A DNA stretch of 64,000 nucleotides from assembly GCF_017968845.1 (NCBI RefSeq), contig NZ_CP072876.1, positions 620,001 to 684,000 of the forward strand, written 5' to 3'. The notes beneath the pieces are model-generated. The model made no database searches and was not told the origin of the DNA. It was given only the letters and a program-made list of their open reading frames with translations. The position numbers and the translations under genes were made by a program. How positions within the stretch are numbered: the stretch's first letter is position 1; the number at the start of each line of letters is the position of its first letter. Positions 39,368-50,395 of the stretch are shown here, piece after piece. The DNA comes from Microbacterium sp. NIBRBAC000506063. GTDB lineage: Bacteria; Actinomycetota; Actinomycetes; Actinomycetales; Microbacteriaceae.

Positions 39368-40022
39368 TGCTCTACCTCGACAGCGCGGACCGCACGCAGC
39401 TGGAACCGCTCCTGCGCACCGGCGTCTTCGCCGGCGTCACGACCAACCCGCTCATCCTGCAGCGCGCGGGCCTCGCCGCCGCCGACCTCCCCTCTCTGCA
39501 CACCTGGCTCGGCGAGCGTGGAGCGGGCACCTTCTTCGCTCAAGCGACCGGAGCAAGCGCCGATGAGCTGCGCGCCTCCTCACGGGCGATCGCCGGGCTC
39601 GGCGACGATGTGGTCGTGAAGCTGCCCGCCACCTCGGCCGGGCTCACCGTCGCGCGCGAGCTCGTCGACTCCGGATGCCGTGTGCTCGTGACCGCGGTGT
39701 ACCACCCGACGCAGATCCTGACCGCCGCGGCCGTCGGTGCGCAATGGATCGCCCCTACGTCGGACGAGCAACCGAAAGCGGCCGCGACGGGCTAGCGCTG
39801 GTGCGCACCATGGCGCGGATGCACACCTCGACGCGAATCCTCGCGGCGAGTCTGCGAAGCATCGATCAGGTGGCCGAGATCGCCGCCGCCGGAGCCGTCG
39901 ATCTGACCCTCTCCTCACCTCTGGCCTACGCGCTCCTCGAAGACGAACTCACACTGGCCGCAGCCGAGGAGTTCGACCGGATCGACGCCGAACAGCGTGC
40001 AATGAAAGGAATACGTGCATGA
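39367..40022 (+). CDS. Transaldolase/fructose-6-phosphate aldolase family protein
   Basis: A small class I aldolase barrel of about 218 residues, the size of TalC/FSA proteins. GVFAGVTTNPLILQRAG is the family start, VVVKLPATSAGLTVARELVD contains the Schiff-base Lys, and VTAVYHPTQILTAAAVGAQW is also typical. One C is missing near 39751 (GCC CCC TAC), after which YVGRATESGRDGLALV follows. It would cleave or transfer a three-carbon unit from a ketose phosphate. Confidence 0.88.
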
Positions 40023-41070
40023 GGACCCTCCCCAAACGATGATCGCCAGCGTGCTGCGCGGAACACGCGACCTCACCCTCGAGGAGCGAGCGGTGCCGAC
40101 ACCGGCATCGGATGAAGTCCTCATCCAGGTGCACAGCGTCGGCGTCTGCGGCTCGGATGTCCACTATTACGAGCACGGCCGCATCGGCCCCTATATCGTC
40201 GAGTCTCCGATGATCCTCGGGCACGAGGCCAGCGGCCGTATCGTGGCGGTCGGCAAGGATGTCGACCCCGCCAGGGTCGGTCAGCGCGTCGCGATCGAAC
40301 CCCAGCGCCCCTGCCGTAAGTGCGACTTCTGCCGCTCCGGCGCCTACAACCTCTGCCCCGAGATGGAGTTCTACGCGACTCCGCCGATCGACGGCGCCTT
40401 CGCCGAGTACGTCATCATCCAAGACGATTTCGCCTATGAGATCCCCGATTCGATCAGCGACCACGCCGCGGCGCTGATGGAACCCCTGTCGGTCGGCATC
40501 GCCGCCGCGCAGAAGGGTGGAGTCAAGGTCGGAGACACCGTGCTGATCGCCGGGGCGGACCCATCGGACTGATCACCGCGCAGGTCGCGAAGGCCTTCGG
40601 CGCCGCCGATGTGATCATCGCCGATATCGACCCCGCCCGTCGCAGCCTCGCCGCCGAGTACGGCATGCGCACGGTCGATCCTCTCTCCGAGTCGACCGAA
40701 AGCCTCCAGGCGCACGTCTTCGTCGACGCCTCCGGCGCGACGGCGGCGATCACCAATGGAATCCGGTCCACCCGCGCCGGCGGTACGGTCGTTCTGGTCG
40801 GCAGCGCCGATGAGTTCCCCTCTCGGTCCCGAGGTCGCGATGCGCGAACTCAACGTGACCGGTACGTTCCGCTACACCGGCACCTGGCCGATCGCACGCA
40901 CGCTGCTCGAGTCGGGAGCCGTCGAGCTGGACTCTCTGGTGACCCACGTCTACGGCATCGAGCAGGTCGAGCAGGCGCTGACCGGCGAGGGCACGGACGG
41001 GTCGCTCAAACGCATCGTTCTGCCCGGTGTGCGGGTGGTGGAAGAGCCGTCGGTGGGGAGCGCGAGATGA
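40019..41070 (+). CDS. Zinc-dependent polyol (xylitol/sorbitol-type) dehydrogenase
   Basis: A medium-chain dehydrogenase. SVGVCGSDVHYYEHGRIG (catalytic Zn Cys), GHEASGRIVAVG, the four-Cys structural zinc loop CRKCDFCRSGAYNLCPEM and, after repair, AGAGPIGLITAQVAKAFGA are diagnostic of sorbitol/xylitol dehydrogenases. G/C losses near 40558 and 40818 split the frame. The open frame starts at ATG 40039. ATG 40019, behind AAAGGAA and overlapping the previous stop, joins it if one more base is added, giving MRTLPKTMIASVL. The stop overlaps the ATPase gene as ATGA. Confidence 0.9.
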
Positions 41071-42563
41071 CGCAGAATCTACTGTCTGTCCAGGGCGTTT
41101 CGAAGTCTTTCCCTGGTGTCAAGGCACTCGATGACGTCTCCTTCGAGGTGCGTCCCGGTACAGTGCACGCGCTGTGCGGCGAGAACGGCGCGGGCAAGTC
41201 CACCCTCATGAAGATCATCAACGGCATCTATCAGCCCGATGCCGGCACGATCCGCGTGAACGGTGAGGCGGTGCGCATCCGCAATCCCATCGAGGCCCGC
41301 GCACAGGGCATCGCGATGATCTCACAAGAGCTGAACTACGTCCCCGACATGACGATCGCCGAGAGCTTCTTCCTCGGGCGGCTGCCCATGCGGTTCGGCA
41401 AGATCGACTGGCGTCACATCCGCCGGGAGGCGCGCCGAATCCTGAAAGAAGAGGGCTGGATTTCTCCATCCACCGGCGGCTGGGGACGCTGACCGTCTCG
41501 GAGATCCAGACGCTGGAGATCGCCCGGGCCGCATATCACAGCGCCGACGTTCTGATTATGGATGAGCCGACCTCGGCGATCGCGCACAAAGAGGTCGAAT
41601 CCCTTTTCGCGAAGATCCGTTCCCTGCGAGCTGCGGGCAAGTCGATCATCTACATCTCGCACAAGATGGACGAGGTCTTTGAACTGGCCGACGACATCTC
41701 CGTGCTCCGCGACGGCACCGTCGTCAGCTCCCAGCCGGCATCGGCGCTCACGGCGGGCAGGTGATCGCGCAGATGGTGGGGCGCGACCTGGACCACCAGT
41801 CCTTCCCCAAAGAGCGCATCGAGATCGGTGAGACGGTGTTCAAGGCCACAGGCCTATCCAGCGAGCACATGTTCGAGAACATCGATCTGGAGATCCGCGC
41901 CGGAGAGATCGTAGGACTGGCGGGCCTGATCGGTGCCGGACGCAGCGAGGTGATCCGGGCGATCTTCGGCCTCGACAAGCTCGACAGCGGTCAGATCGAG
42001 GTCGACACCCAGGCGATCAAGATCAAGAACCCCACTCAGGCGATCCGCGCCGGCATCGCGATGCTTTCGGAGGACCGCCGGCTCGTGGGAATCATCCCCC
42101 AGCTGAGCATCATGAAGAACGCGACCCTGGCGAGCCTGAAGAAGGTCATTCGCGGCGGGTTCACCCGTCACCGCGAAGAAGAGCGGCTCGCCGAAGAGTA
42201 CTTCACGAAGATGAACGTCAAGGCGCCGAATCTGAAGACACGCATCGCCAACCTCAGCGGCGGCAACCAGCAGAAGGTGCTGCTGGCGCGGTGGCTCATC
42301 GCCGATCCCAAGGTGATGCTGCTCGACGAGCCCACGCGAGGCATCGACGTGGGCGCGAAGTTCGAGATCTACAAGATCATGACCGAGCTGGCCCGGCAGG
42401 GCCGCGGCATCCTCATGATCTCCTCCGAGCTTCCTGAGCTGATCGGGATGTGCGATCGCATCTACGTGATGTCGGCGGGGCGCCTGACCGCCGAACTGAA
42501 CCCGAGCAGTTCTCTCAGGAAACAATCCTCAAATACGCCATGAACGAAATCGAGGTGGCATGA
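41067..42563 (+). CDS. Sugar ABC importer ATPase (RbsA/XylG type, two nucleotide-binding domains)
   Basis: Two fused ATPase domains. The first has Walker A GENGAGKSTLMKI, Q-loop MISQELNYVPDMTIAE and Walker B VLIMDEPTSAIAH. The second has the degenerate Walker A GLIGAGRSEVIRAI, signature NLSGGNQQKVLLARWL and Walker B VMLLDEPTRGIDVGAK, the expected asymmetry of RbsA-type proteins. Three single losses (near 41459, 41757 and 42503) split the frame; with the last restored the protein ends KYAMNEIEVA at TGA 42563. The end overlaps the permease start. Confidence 0.92.
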
Positions 42564-43601
42564 CCATGCTGGCCAAACTCAAGACCTTCGAAGCGAGCCG
42601 GTACTCGATCTTCATCATCCTGCTTGTGGTGATCGTCGCGGCGAGTCTTCTGAGCCCCAACTTCCTCAGCGGTGACAACATCTTCAACGTCCTCCGACAG
42701 GTCGCGGTGATCACAATCCTCGCCTACGGGGCAATGACGCTGATCATCGGCGGCATGATCGACCTGTCCGCGGGGCGGTCATGGCCTTCGCCGGCGTCGT
42801 GGCGGTGATGGTCTACAAATCCACCGGGAACATGCTTCTCGCCCTCCTTGGAGCGATCGCCATCGGAGTGCTCTGCAACCTGGTCAACGCCTTCATGGTG
42901 GCGACGCTGCGCACTCCGGCATTCATCGTGACGCTGGGAATGATGCTCATCGCCCGCGGCGCCGTGCTCGAACTCACCCAGGGGCAGAACATCCTGCAGC
43001 TGGGCGACTTCATCCTGATCGGCCAGGGCAATCTCGGATGGCTGCCCATTCCCGTCCTGATCCTGATCATCGTGACCATCGTCGTCTGGTACCTCATGAA
43101 CCAGACCCGCTATGGCCGGGCCGTGTACGCGGTCGGCGGCAATGAAGAGGCCGCCCGGGCGGCCGGAATCGCGGTCGAGCGCGTCAAGTACCAGGCGTTC
43201 CTCGTCAACGGTGTCCTCGTCGGCATCGCCGGTGCGATCTTCATGTCGCGTGTCAACGCGGGCCTGCCCAACGCCGGGATCGGATACGAACTGCAGGCGA
43301 TCACCGCTCCCATCATCGGTGGCACGAGCTTCTCCGGCGGCGTCGGAACTGTCATGGGCACGCTGGCCGGCGCGCTGATCGTCGGGGTGCTCGGCAACAT
43401 CATGAACCTGATCGGCATCGGCTCCTACATCCAGCAGATCGTGATGGGTTCCATCATCGTCGTCGCCGTGGCCTACGACGTCTTCAGCAAGCGCGGCAAG
43501 GCGAAGACCACGATCCTCAAGTCCGACGCGAAGGGAGCAACGATCGCCGCCGGCGGCAGAGCGTCATCGCCGCCCCAGGAGGCGCGAAACCCTCAGCTTG
43601 A
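42560..43601 (+). CDS. Sugar ABC importer permease (RbsC/XylH type)
   Basis: A polytopic permease: ILAYGAMTLIIGGMIDLSAG followed after repair by AVMAFAG, then ATLRTPAFIVTLGMMLIARG, RYGRAVYAVGGNEEAARAAG (the cytoplasmic coupling loop) and NAGLPNAGIGYELQAITAPI, then GGTSFSGGVGTVMGTL. One G is missing near 42775. A second loss near 43559 hides the natural stop; with it restored the protein ends AAPGGAKPSA at TGA 43601. Read uncorrected, the gene appears fused to the binding protein, which I regard as an artefact. Confidence 0.9.
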
Positions 43602-43656
43602 TCGAACAAACCTGACCACTATCCCTGCAACACCGAAAACACACGAGGAGAGCACA

Positions 43657-44664
43657 ATGAAGACTCTTACCCGCAGGATCATCGCACTCGGCGCCGCCGC
43701 AGTGACGGCGATCAGCCTGGCCGGCTGTGCGGTCACGACCGGCAACCCCACGACCGGGGCAACGGCGGCGAGCCCGAAGAGAAGGATGAGTACCGCGTCG
43801 CGTACATCGCGCGTGCGCAGGCCGACTCCTTCGCCGCGTGGCTCGCGAACGAGATGAGGGCGGAGGCCGAGAACTACGCCGACATCACCCTGGAGGTGTT
43901 CGACGGCCAGGCCGATGACGAGGTCGAGAACCGGATGATCGAGAACGCGATCGCCAACCGCTTCGACGCCATCATCGTCCAGGCCAACAACGCCGATGCA
44001 CAGCTGCCCTACATCCAGCAGTCGATCGACGCCGGCATCGTCACGATCACCACGAACCCGCGCGTGGAGGGCCTCAACGGCGGCAGCTCCGTCGACGCCG
44101 ACCCTATGCGCAGGGCGCCGTGGTCGCGGAGCTCGCTCTCGACCTGATCCCGGAGGGGCGAACGTCGTCGTCCTCAACGGCCCGGCCGGAAACTTCCACA
44201 GCACGGCCCGTCGTGACGCCTGGCAGAAGGAGTTCTTCGACGTGCGCTCTGACGTGACCATCGTCGCCGAGGACATCGCCAACTGGAACAAGGACGAAGC
44301 GCTCACCCTCATGGAGGACTGGTCGCTGGCCAACTCCGACATCGATGCGATCATCTCGATGAACGACAATATGGCCACCGGTGCACTCGAGGCGGTCAAG
44401 GGCAAGTCCGGCTTCGACGGCATCCTCGCCTTCGGTGTCGACGGGACGCCCGAAGCGGCCCTCCTCATCGCCGACGGCGGGATGACGGCCACGTCGTTGC
44501 AGAACGCCCGCGAGCTCGCGCAGCTGAACCTCAAGGCCGTGCACGACCTGCTCACCGGCGCGCAGTCCGAGGTGCACGTGGACGTGGGCAACCCGCTCAT
44601 CACCCGGGACAACGCACAGGAGTACATCGACCTGTACAAGGAAGCCGGTCTGATCGACCAGTGA
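43657..44664 (+). CDS. Sugar-binding lipoprotein (RbsB-like)
   Basis: Periplasmic-binding-protein-like lipoprotein. The signal peptide ends in SLAGCAV. After repair, DEYRVAYIARAQADSFAAWL and DEVENRMIENAIANRFDAII show the RbsB fold; later motifs are AIISMNDNMATGALEAVKG and GFDGILAFGVDGTPEAALLI. Three bases are missing (near 43760, 44104 and 44158). A GAGGAGAG binding site precedes ATG 43657. It is the best-spaced start in the operon, as expected for a highly made binding protein, and is followed by a strong hairpin. Confidence 0.9.
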
Positions 44665-44672
44665 CCGAGCCG

Positions 44673-44709
44673 ATGATGCGGGCGGCCTGCACAGGCCGCC
44701 CCGCATCAT
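44673..44709 (+). terminator. Long stem-loop after the binding-protein gene
   Basis: ATGATGCGGGCGGCCTG (44673-44689) pairs with CAGGCCGCCCCGCATCAT (44692-44709), one unpaired base in an 18-bp stem; the missing partner is again a G. There is no T-run. It lies within the operon, so partial termination or 3'-end protection of the upstream message is more likely than full stop. Confidence 0.7.
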
Positions 44710-44727
44710 CACGGCAGGAGCGGAGAG

Positions 44728-45337
44728 ATGATCGAGCTGAGCGAGATCCAGGCGCGCACGCGCCTGCAGACCCTGGCACGGCCGAGGAAGGCCCGACCCT
44801 TCCTGCTGGGCATCGTCGGAGCGCCGGGCTCGGGCAAATCCACCTTCGCAGACAGCCTGGGTGCGCCGGTGCTTCCCATGGACGGCTACCACTTGGCCGA
44901 CGAGCTGCTGGACGCCCTCGACCGCCGCGACCGCAAAGGCGCTCCGGACACCTTCGACGTCGCCGGTCTCTCCGCCGCGCTCCGGCGTCTCCGCGCCGGT
45001 GAGGACATCGTCGTCCCCCGCTTCGACCGGGGCCTGGAGGCGGCGATCGCCGGCGCGATCCCCCTCCCCTCGTCTGCTCCCTCGTCATCGTCGAAGGCAA
45101 CTACCTCCTGTCCGACGCCGGAGGCTGGGAACAGATCGGCGCGCAGCTCGACGAGGTCTGGTATCTCGACCTCCCCGATGCCCTGCGCCGCACCCGTCTC
45201 ATCGAACGCCATCGCCGGCATGGTCGCACCCGCGACGAGGCGATCCGCTGGGTGACCGAGGTCGACGAACCCAACGCCAGACTCATCGCGTCGACACGCG
45301 TGCGTGCCGACGCCGCCATCACGTTCCCCCGATCTAA
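44728..45337 (+). CDS. P-loop sugar/nucleoside kinase (uridine-kinase/FrcK-like)
   Basis: A P-loop kinase of about 203 residues. Walker A FLLGIVGAPGSGKSTFAD, the substrate motif LPMDGYHLADELLDALDRRD, RKGAPDTFDVAGL and, after adding one C near 45080, LVIVEGNYLLSDAGGW match the nucleoside/nucleotide kinase-like group often linked to sugar operons. A second missing C near 45330 hides the end (ITFPPI, TAA 45337). Its place in the operon suggests it phosphorylates the imported sugar or an intermediate. Confidence 0.85.
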
Positions 45338-45347
45338 GGAGTACTTC

Positions 45348-46113
45348 ATGTCCGTTCTGGATGCCTTCGCCCTCACCGACCGCGTCGCACTCGTCACCGG
45401 CGCCACTCGCGGGCTCGGCCGGGCCTTCGCCGTCGCCCTGGCCGAGGCCGGCGCCGACGTCGTGATTCACGGCCGCGATGCTGACGCCGCATCCGCCGTG
45501 AAGACGGAGATCGAGTCACTCGGGCGTCGCGCGTGGGTCGTGCTGGGAGATCTGACCGAGCCGGGCGCAGCGGATCGGGTGGCCGCGGACGCCGTCGGCC
45601 GGGCCGGCCGCATCGACGTGCTGATCAACAACGCCGGCGCCTGCATCCATCGCCCCGCTCTCGAAGTGACCGATGACGAGTGGTCGCACGTCTTCGAGAC
45701 CAACGTCACGGCGCTGTGGCGCATGTCGCGGGCGGTCGGGCGCACATGGTCGAACGCGGAAACGGCAGCATCGTCAACATCGGCTCCATCTCGGGCATGA
45801 TCGTCAACCGACCGCAGATGCAACCGGCCTACAACGCCTCGAAAGCGGCCGTCCACCAGCTGACGAAGTCGCTGGCCGCCGAGTGGGCGCCGCGGGCGTG
45901 CGCGTCAACGCGGTGGCTCCCGGGTACATCAAGACGGACATGTCGCCGGTGGACGAACCCCGGTTCCACCGCTACTGGATCGAGGATGCGCCGCAGGAGC
46001 GCTATGCGACTCCCGACGAGGTGAGCCCTTCCGTGGTCTTCCTCGCCTCGGAGGCCGCGAGCTTCATGTCCGGCACCGTGCTCGTCGTCGACGGCGGCTA
46101 CACATTGTTCTGA
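45348..46113 (+). CDS. Short-chain dehydrogenase/reductase
   Basis: A classical SDR of about 255 residues. The cofactor motif is VALVTGATRGLGRAFAVALA, with VLINNAGACIH (NNAG), the catalytic Ser in GSISGM and YNASK after AYNASKAAVHQLTKSLAAEW; the end is VLVVDGGYTL. Two missing G residues near 45738 and 45891 split the frame. AAGGAG precedes ATG 45348. It resembles gluconate 5-dehydrogenase/polyol dehydrogenase-like SDRs; the substrate is unproven. Confidence 0.9.
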
Positions 46114-46152
46114 TCGGTGTCGCTCCGCCACGAACTCGGGAGAGAATGGGAC

Positions 46153-47521
46153 ATGTCTCGTGCTGCCCCTCCGGTGACGATCGGCATCGACACCGGGAGC
46201 ACGAACGTCAAGGTCCTCGCGCTCGACGAGAAGGGCGAGATCCGCGGCCGGCTGAGCTTTCCGACACCGCGCACGGCGAACCGGGAGATCGATCCCGAGG
46301 CGTTGCACCTCGCCGTCGAGCAGGCGGTGCTCGAGGTCGCGCGCGGCCGATTCCAGGTCTCGGCGATAGCCAGCGCCGGCATGGGCGAGGACGGCTACGT
46401 CGCAGATCGGGATCTGCACGCACGCGGCGCGGCGATGGCGTGGTTCGACCCGCGGCGCGCCGGCGCGATGGAGATGACGGGGAGCTCTCGGATCCCGACG
46501 ACGAGGGGACGCGGCGGTCGATCTCGACCCGGCGCGCACGGTCTCGGCCTGGGCGCTGCTGCGCATGGAGCACCCGGAGCAGCTGGACGGGACACCGTCT
46601 GGATCAGCGTCGCGGACTCCCCGCTCGTGCGCTGGACCGGGGCGGCGTTCCTCAGCGACAGCCTCGCCGCACGCACGGCGGCGTGGCGCCCGCGTCAGCG
46701 CTCCTGGATCAGCTCCCGGGTGGACGCCACCCTGGGTCGGTGGATGCGCTCCCGCCCGTCGTGACGGCCGGGACCATCGTCGGCGAGCTCCGCTCCCCCG
46801 CCCTGCGCGAGGTGCTCGCGCCCGGGCCGTGGCGGTCGCCGGCGGGCACGATCATGTCGTCGCGGCATCCGCCGTCGGGCGCGCCCTTCCGCGGACCGTC
46901 GTCGACTCGATGGGGACGGCGGAGGTCGTCGTCGTCCAGCTCGACGGCTTCCCCGCGCGCCGCCCCGCCGGCGTCGATCTCTCCCCGGGCATCGAGCACA
47001 GCGGCGCGGCGCTCTTCGTCGTGCACGAGCTCGCGCGGAACGTCGACTGGATCCGCCGCACGCGTCCGGATGCCGCATCCGCCATCGACACGCTCCTTGA
47101 GCATCCCACCGCGCGGCCCCTGCCGACTCGGCCGGTGTTCGAGTTCGGGGAGTCCGGAGGGCGGGAGCCCCGCTGGCTGCCGGAGGCGCACGATCTGGAT
47201 CCGGAGGACCTCGCCTTCCGCGCGCTCGTGGACTGCGCGCGCGTCGGTGCGGCCTCCATCACACGGCTGCGCGCGCTGGACGACCGGGAACCGACTCCGA
47301 TCCATGCCGTGGGAGGGTGGACGCGCTCGCGCGGCTGGCTCGCGCTGAAGTCCGCCGTACTGGGAGAGCCGATCCTCGCGCTCGACGAGACCGAGGCGAC
47401 CGCTGTGGGCGTCGCGCTCATCGCGGGCGACGCGCTCGGCTGGCACCAGGACGCCGGCCGAGCACTCGGGTCGGGTGACGCCCCGCGGGCGCACGCGCAG
47501 GACGACGCTCACCGGTGGTAA
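46153..47521 (+). CDS. Second FGGY-family carbohydrate kinase
   Basis: N-terminal ATPase motif TIGIDTGSTNVKVLALDEKG; ASAGMGEDGYVADRDLHARG and AMAWFDPRRAGAM follow. After repair, DTVWISVADSPLVRWTGAAF, AVAVAGGHDHVVAASAVG and IHAVGGWTRSRGWLALKSAV cover the second domain. At least five missing G/C bases (about 46484, 46505, 46590, 46693 and 46827) scramble the central part. About 457 residues. It ends the operon and overlaps the convergent iron-transport ATPase by 13 bases. Having two FGGY kinases in one operon suggests two substrates or a branched route. Confidence 0.85.
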
Positions 47522-48265
47522 ACGGCGAACTTTCCCGAGGGTCCGTCGACGACGGTGACGGGGGTGCGGAAGACCCGGGTGAGGACGTCGTCGCGGATGA
47601 TGTCCTCCGGCGTCCCGTGAACGGCGACCCTGCCCTCGTCCATCGCGATGATGTAGTCGCTGTACGCGGCGGCGAAGTTGATGTCGTGCAGCACGATGAC
47701 GATCGTCCTGCCCAGTTCGTCGGCGGCCTTGCGAAGCTGCTGCATCATCTGCACGGAGTGCTGCGCGTCGAGGTTGTTGAGAGGCTCGTCGAGCAGGAGG
47801 TAGTCGGTGTCCTGCGCGAGGACCATGGCGACGTAGGCGCGCTGGCGCTGTCCGCCGGAGAGCTGGTCGAGGAACCTCTGTTCCAGGCTGGCCAGGTTCA
47901 GGAAGTCGATCGCCTCGGAGATCTTGTCCTCGTCGAGCTGCGTCAACCGGCCTCCGCTGTACGGGTACCGGCCGAAGCCGACGAGCTGGCGCACCGTCAG
48001 ACGGGTGACGAAGTGGTTCTCCTGCCGCAGGATCGACACGGTCCTGGCGACGTGCTTCGAGGGCGTCTGGTGCACGTCGACCCCGCCGATCTCCACGGTG
48101 CCCTCATCGGGGCGAGGAGCCTGCCCATCATGGTGAGGACGGTCGACTTCCCGGCCCGTTGGGCCCGACCAGCGCGACGATGCCGCCCGCGGGCAGTTCG
48201 AGGGAGACGGGCCCGATCGCCACGTCGCTGTTGTAGCGCTTGACGACGTTCGACAGACGGATCAT
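47509..48265 (-). CDS. Iron-siderophore ABC importer ATPase (FecE/FepC type)
   Basis: After repair, Walker A is VALVGPNGAGKST; the signature is FLDQLSGGQRQRAYVAMVLA and Walker B is DYLLLDEPLNNLDAQHS, followed by the H-loop VIVLHDINFAAAYSDYI. Two bases are missing, near 48165 and 48112. The start ATG 48265 overlaps the permease stop (ATGA). It is the last gene of the importer operon. Confidence 0.92.
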
Positions 48266-49291
48266 AGGCGTCCCCTTCTGAGGATGACGAACAGGAAGAC
48301 GAGGCCCCGATGAGCTCCACGATGATGGTGACCGTGTCGACCATGGGCAGCACGTGCCGCAGGAGGAAGTAGGCGCCGCCCAGGATCGTGTAGCCGAGGA
48401 GCCAGGCGACCGGAGGATCCGGCGGTGATCGTAGGTGTCGGTCACCGCGTACGCGAGCGTCGCGATGAGGAAGCCGAGGAAGGTCATCGGCCCCACCAGG
48501 GAGGTGCTCATCGCCATGAGCACCGAGACCAGGGTGAGCATGAGCATGACCTGCCGCTTGTGCCCGAGGCCCAGGTTGGTGCTGATGTCGCTGCCGAGGG
48601 CGATGACGTTGAGCCGATGCGAGAGCATCCAGATGGTCGCTCCGGCGACGGCGCACACGGGGATCACGAACCACAGGAAGTCGGTCTCGGCGTTGCCGAC
48701 GTTGCCGAAGAGCCGGGCGCGGAGCACGTCGAACTCATTGGGGTCCAGCATCCGCTGCATGAAGGTCGACAGCGCCCCGAGCCCGGTGCCGATGATGATG
48801 CCGACCAGCAGCATGATGTGCAGACTCCCGAGGCGACCCGACAGCAGCCAGGAGTAGAGCAGCACGGCGAAGAGCACCATCACCGCCGCCTGAAGCAGGA
48901 ACTGGCCGAAGTCGCTCACCACCAGCAGACCCGTCGCGCCGAAGAAGAAGACGATCGCGGTCTGGATGAGCACGTACAGCGATTCGAAGCCCATGATCGA
49001 CGGCGTGATGATCCGGTTGTTCGTCGCCGTCTGGAACGTCACGGTGGCGAAGGCCTGGCAGAACGTGACGAGGGCGATGACGATGAGCGATGCCGTGCGC
49101 ATGTTCGAGATGCGCCACCAGCGTTCGCTGAAGATCGCGTAGGGGTTGTTCCACGACATGATCAGCACCGTGATCGCTGCGGCCGCGACGATCAGCGCGG
49201 CCAGGACCATCAGATAGCGCCGTCGGTGGGCATGGCTCGTGTAAGGGCCGACGCGGCGATCGGATGCCGGGACGAGGGTCTCAGCGGACAC
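48262..49291 (-). CDS. Iron-siderophore ABC importer permease, second subunit (FecCD type)
   Basis: A FecCD-family permease: ATNNRIITPSIMGFESLYVL, GLGHKRQVMLMLTLVSVLMA and SLVGPMTFLGFLIATLAYAV are the typical membrane and coupling segments. Two bases are missing near 48415 and 48305; with the second restored the protein ends FVILRRGRL at TGA 48262. It overlaps the first permease by 11 bases at its start and the ATPase at its end. Confidence 0.9.
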
Positions 49292-50330
49292 CGGACCTCC
49301 TCGTGCGCAGCAGGAGGAAGACGAAGACGACCGACCCGACGACGCCGAGCACGAGTGAGATCGGAACCTCGAACGGCATGATCACCGTGCGTCCGATGAG
49401 GTCGCAGATCGTGACCACCCAGATCCCGGTCAGGAACACCCAGGGGATGTTCGAGCGAAGGTCGTCGCCGCGGAAGAGGGAGACGAGGTTCGGCACGATG
49501 AGCCCGAGGAAGGGCAGTGCGCCGATGACGACGGTCACGACGCCGGTGACGACGGCGACGAGGGCGACACCCAGCATCACGACGCGTTCGTAGTTGAGCC
49601 CGACGTTGGTGGCGATCTCCTTGCCGAGTCCGGCGACGGTGAAACGATCGGCGATCACCACGACGACGATCGCCGCGATCGCGACGATCCAGAGCAGCTC
49701 GTAGCGACCGACCTCGACGCCCGTGAAGCGCCCGGCGAACCAGCTGCCGAGGGTCTGCAGGAGGTTCGTCTGGATCGCGATGAACGTCGAGATCGCGCTG
49801 ATGACGGCGCCGAACATGATGCCCACGATCGGCACGATGAGGGAGGACTTGAGCTGCACACGGCGGAGGAAGGTGAAGAAGATCAGCGTGCCGATGAAGC
49901 CGAACACGATCGCGACGGTCATCCGGGTGAACACGCCCGGGTCGGGGAGCAACACATAGGTCAGCAGCAGGCCGAGACCTGCCCACTCGGTCGTCCCCAC
50001 GGTGGTGGGTTCGACGAACCGGTTCTGCGTCATCAGCTGCATGACCAGCCCCGCCATCGCCATGCTGGCGCCGGCGAGCACGAGGGCGGAGGTGCGCGGG
50101 ATGCGGGTGATCCAGGTGAACTCGTGCCCGCGCCCTTCGGTGTCGGTGATGTCGGCGACGCCGGTGAACACCGAGACCGCCAGCAGGGCGATCGTCAGGG
50201 CGATGGCCACCAGCAACGGCCAGGTCCTCTGCCAGTGGGACTTCGGTACCGCGCGATGCGCGCGCGACGCGAGTGCGTTGACGTTCGTGACGCGCGGCAT
50301 CGGAGGCGCCTGTGTTGTCGTGGGGTGCAT
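49281..50330 (-). CDS. Iron-siderophore ABC importer permease, first subunit (FecCD type)
   Basis: FecCD-family permease. Landmarks are RIPRTSALVLAGASMAMAGL (RxPR motif at the end of the first periplasmic loop), MTQNRFVEPTTVGTTEWAGL, NVGLNYERVVMLGVALVAVV and IGALPFLGLIVPNLVSLFRG. I choose ATG 50330 (MHPTTTQAP); an in-frame upstream ATG at 50357 is possible. The frame is intact. It starts 65 bases after the binding-protein stop. Confidence 0.92.
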   Translation of the reverse strand: MHPTTTQAPPMPRVTNVNALASRAHRAVPKSHWQRTWPLLVAIALTIALLAVSVFTGVADITDTEGRGHEFTWITRIPRTSALVLAGASMAMAGLVMQLMTQNRFVEPTTVGTTEWAGLGLLLTYVLLPDPGVFTRMTVAIVFGFIGTLIFFTFLRRVQLKSSLIVPIVGIMFGAVISAISTFIAIQTNLLQTLGSWFAGRFTGVEVGRYELLWIVAIAAIVVVVIADRFTVAGLGKEIATNVGLNYERVVMLGVALVAVVTGVVTVVIGALPFLGLIVPNLVSLFRGDDLRSNIPWVFLTGIWVVTICDLIGRTVIMPFEVPISLVLGVVGSVVFVFLLLRTRRSGVR

Positions 50331-50395
50331 GTCGAAAGGGGCGGACGTCGTCGCCACGGCCTCGCACCGTGGCGACGACGTCGCCGATCAGAGCA

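Noticed and set aside
42781..43857. Apparent permease-binding protein fusion in the sugar importer
   Set aside because: One missing C near 43559 hides the permease stop at 43601. The binding protein has its own ribosome binding site, signal peptide and start at 43657.
45252..45800. Apparent kinase-SDR fusion
   Set aside because: One missing C near 45330 hides the kinase stop at 45337, and AAGGAG followed by ATG 45348 starts the SDR.
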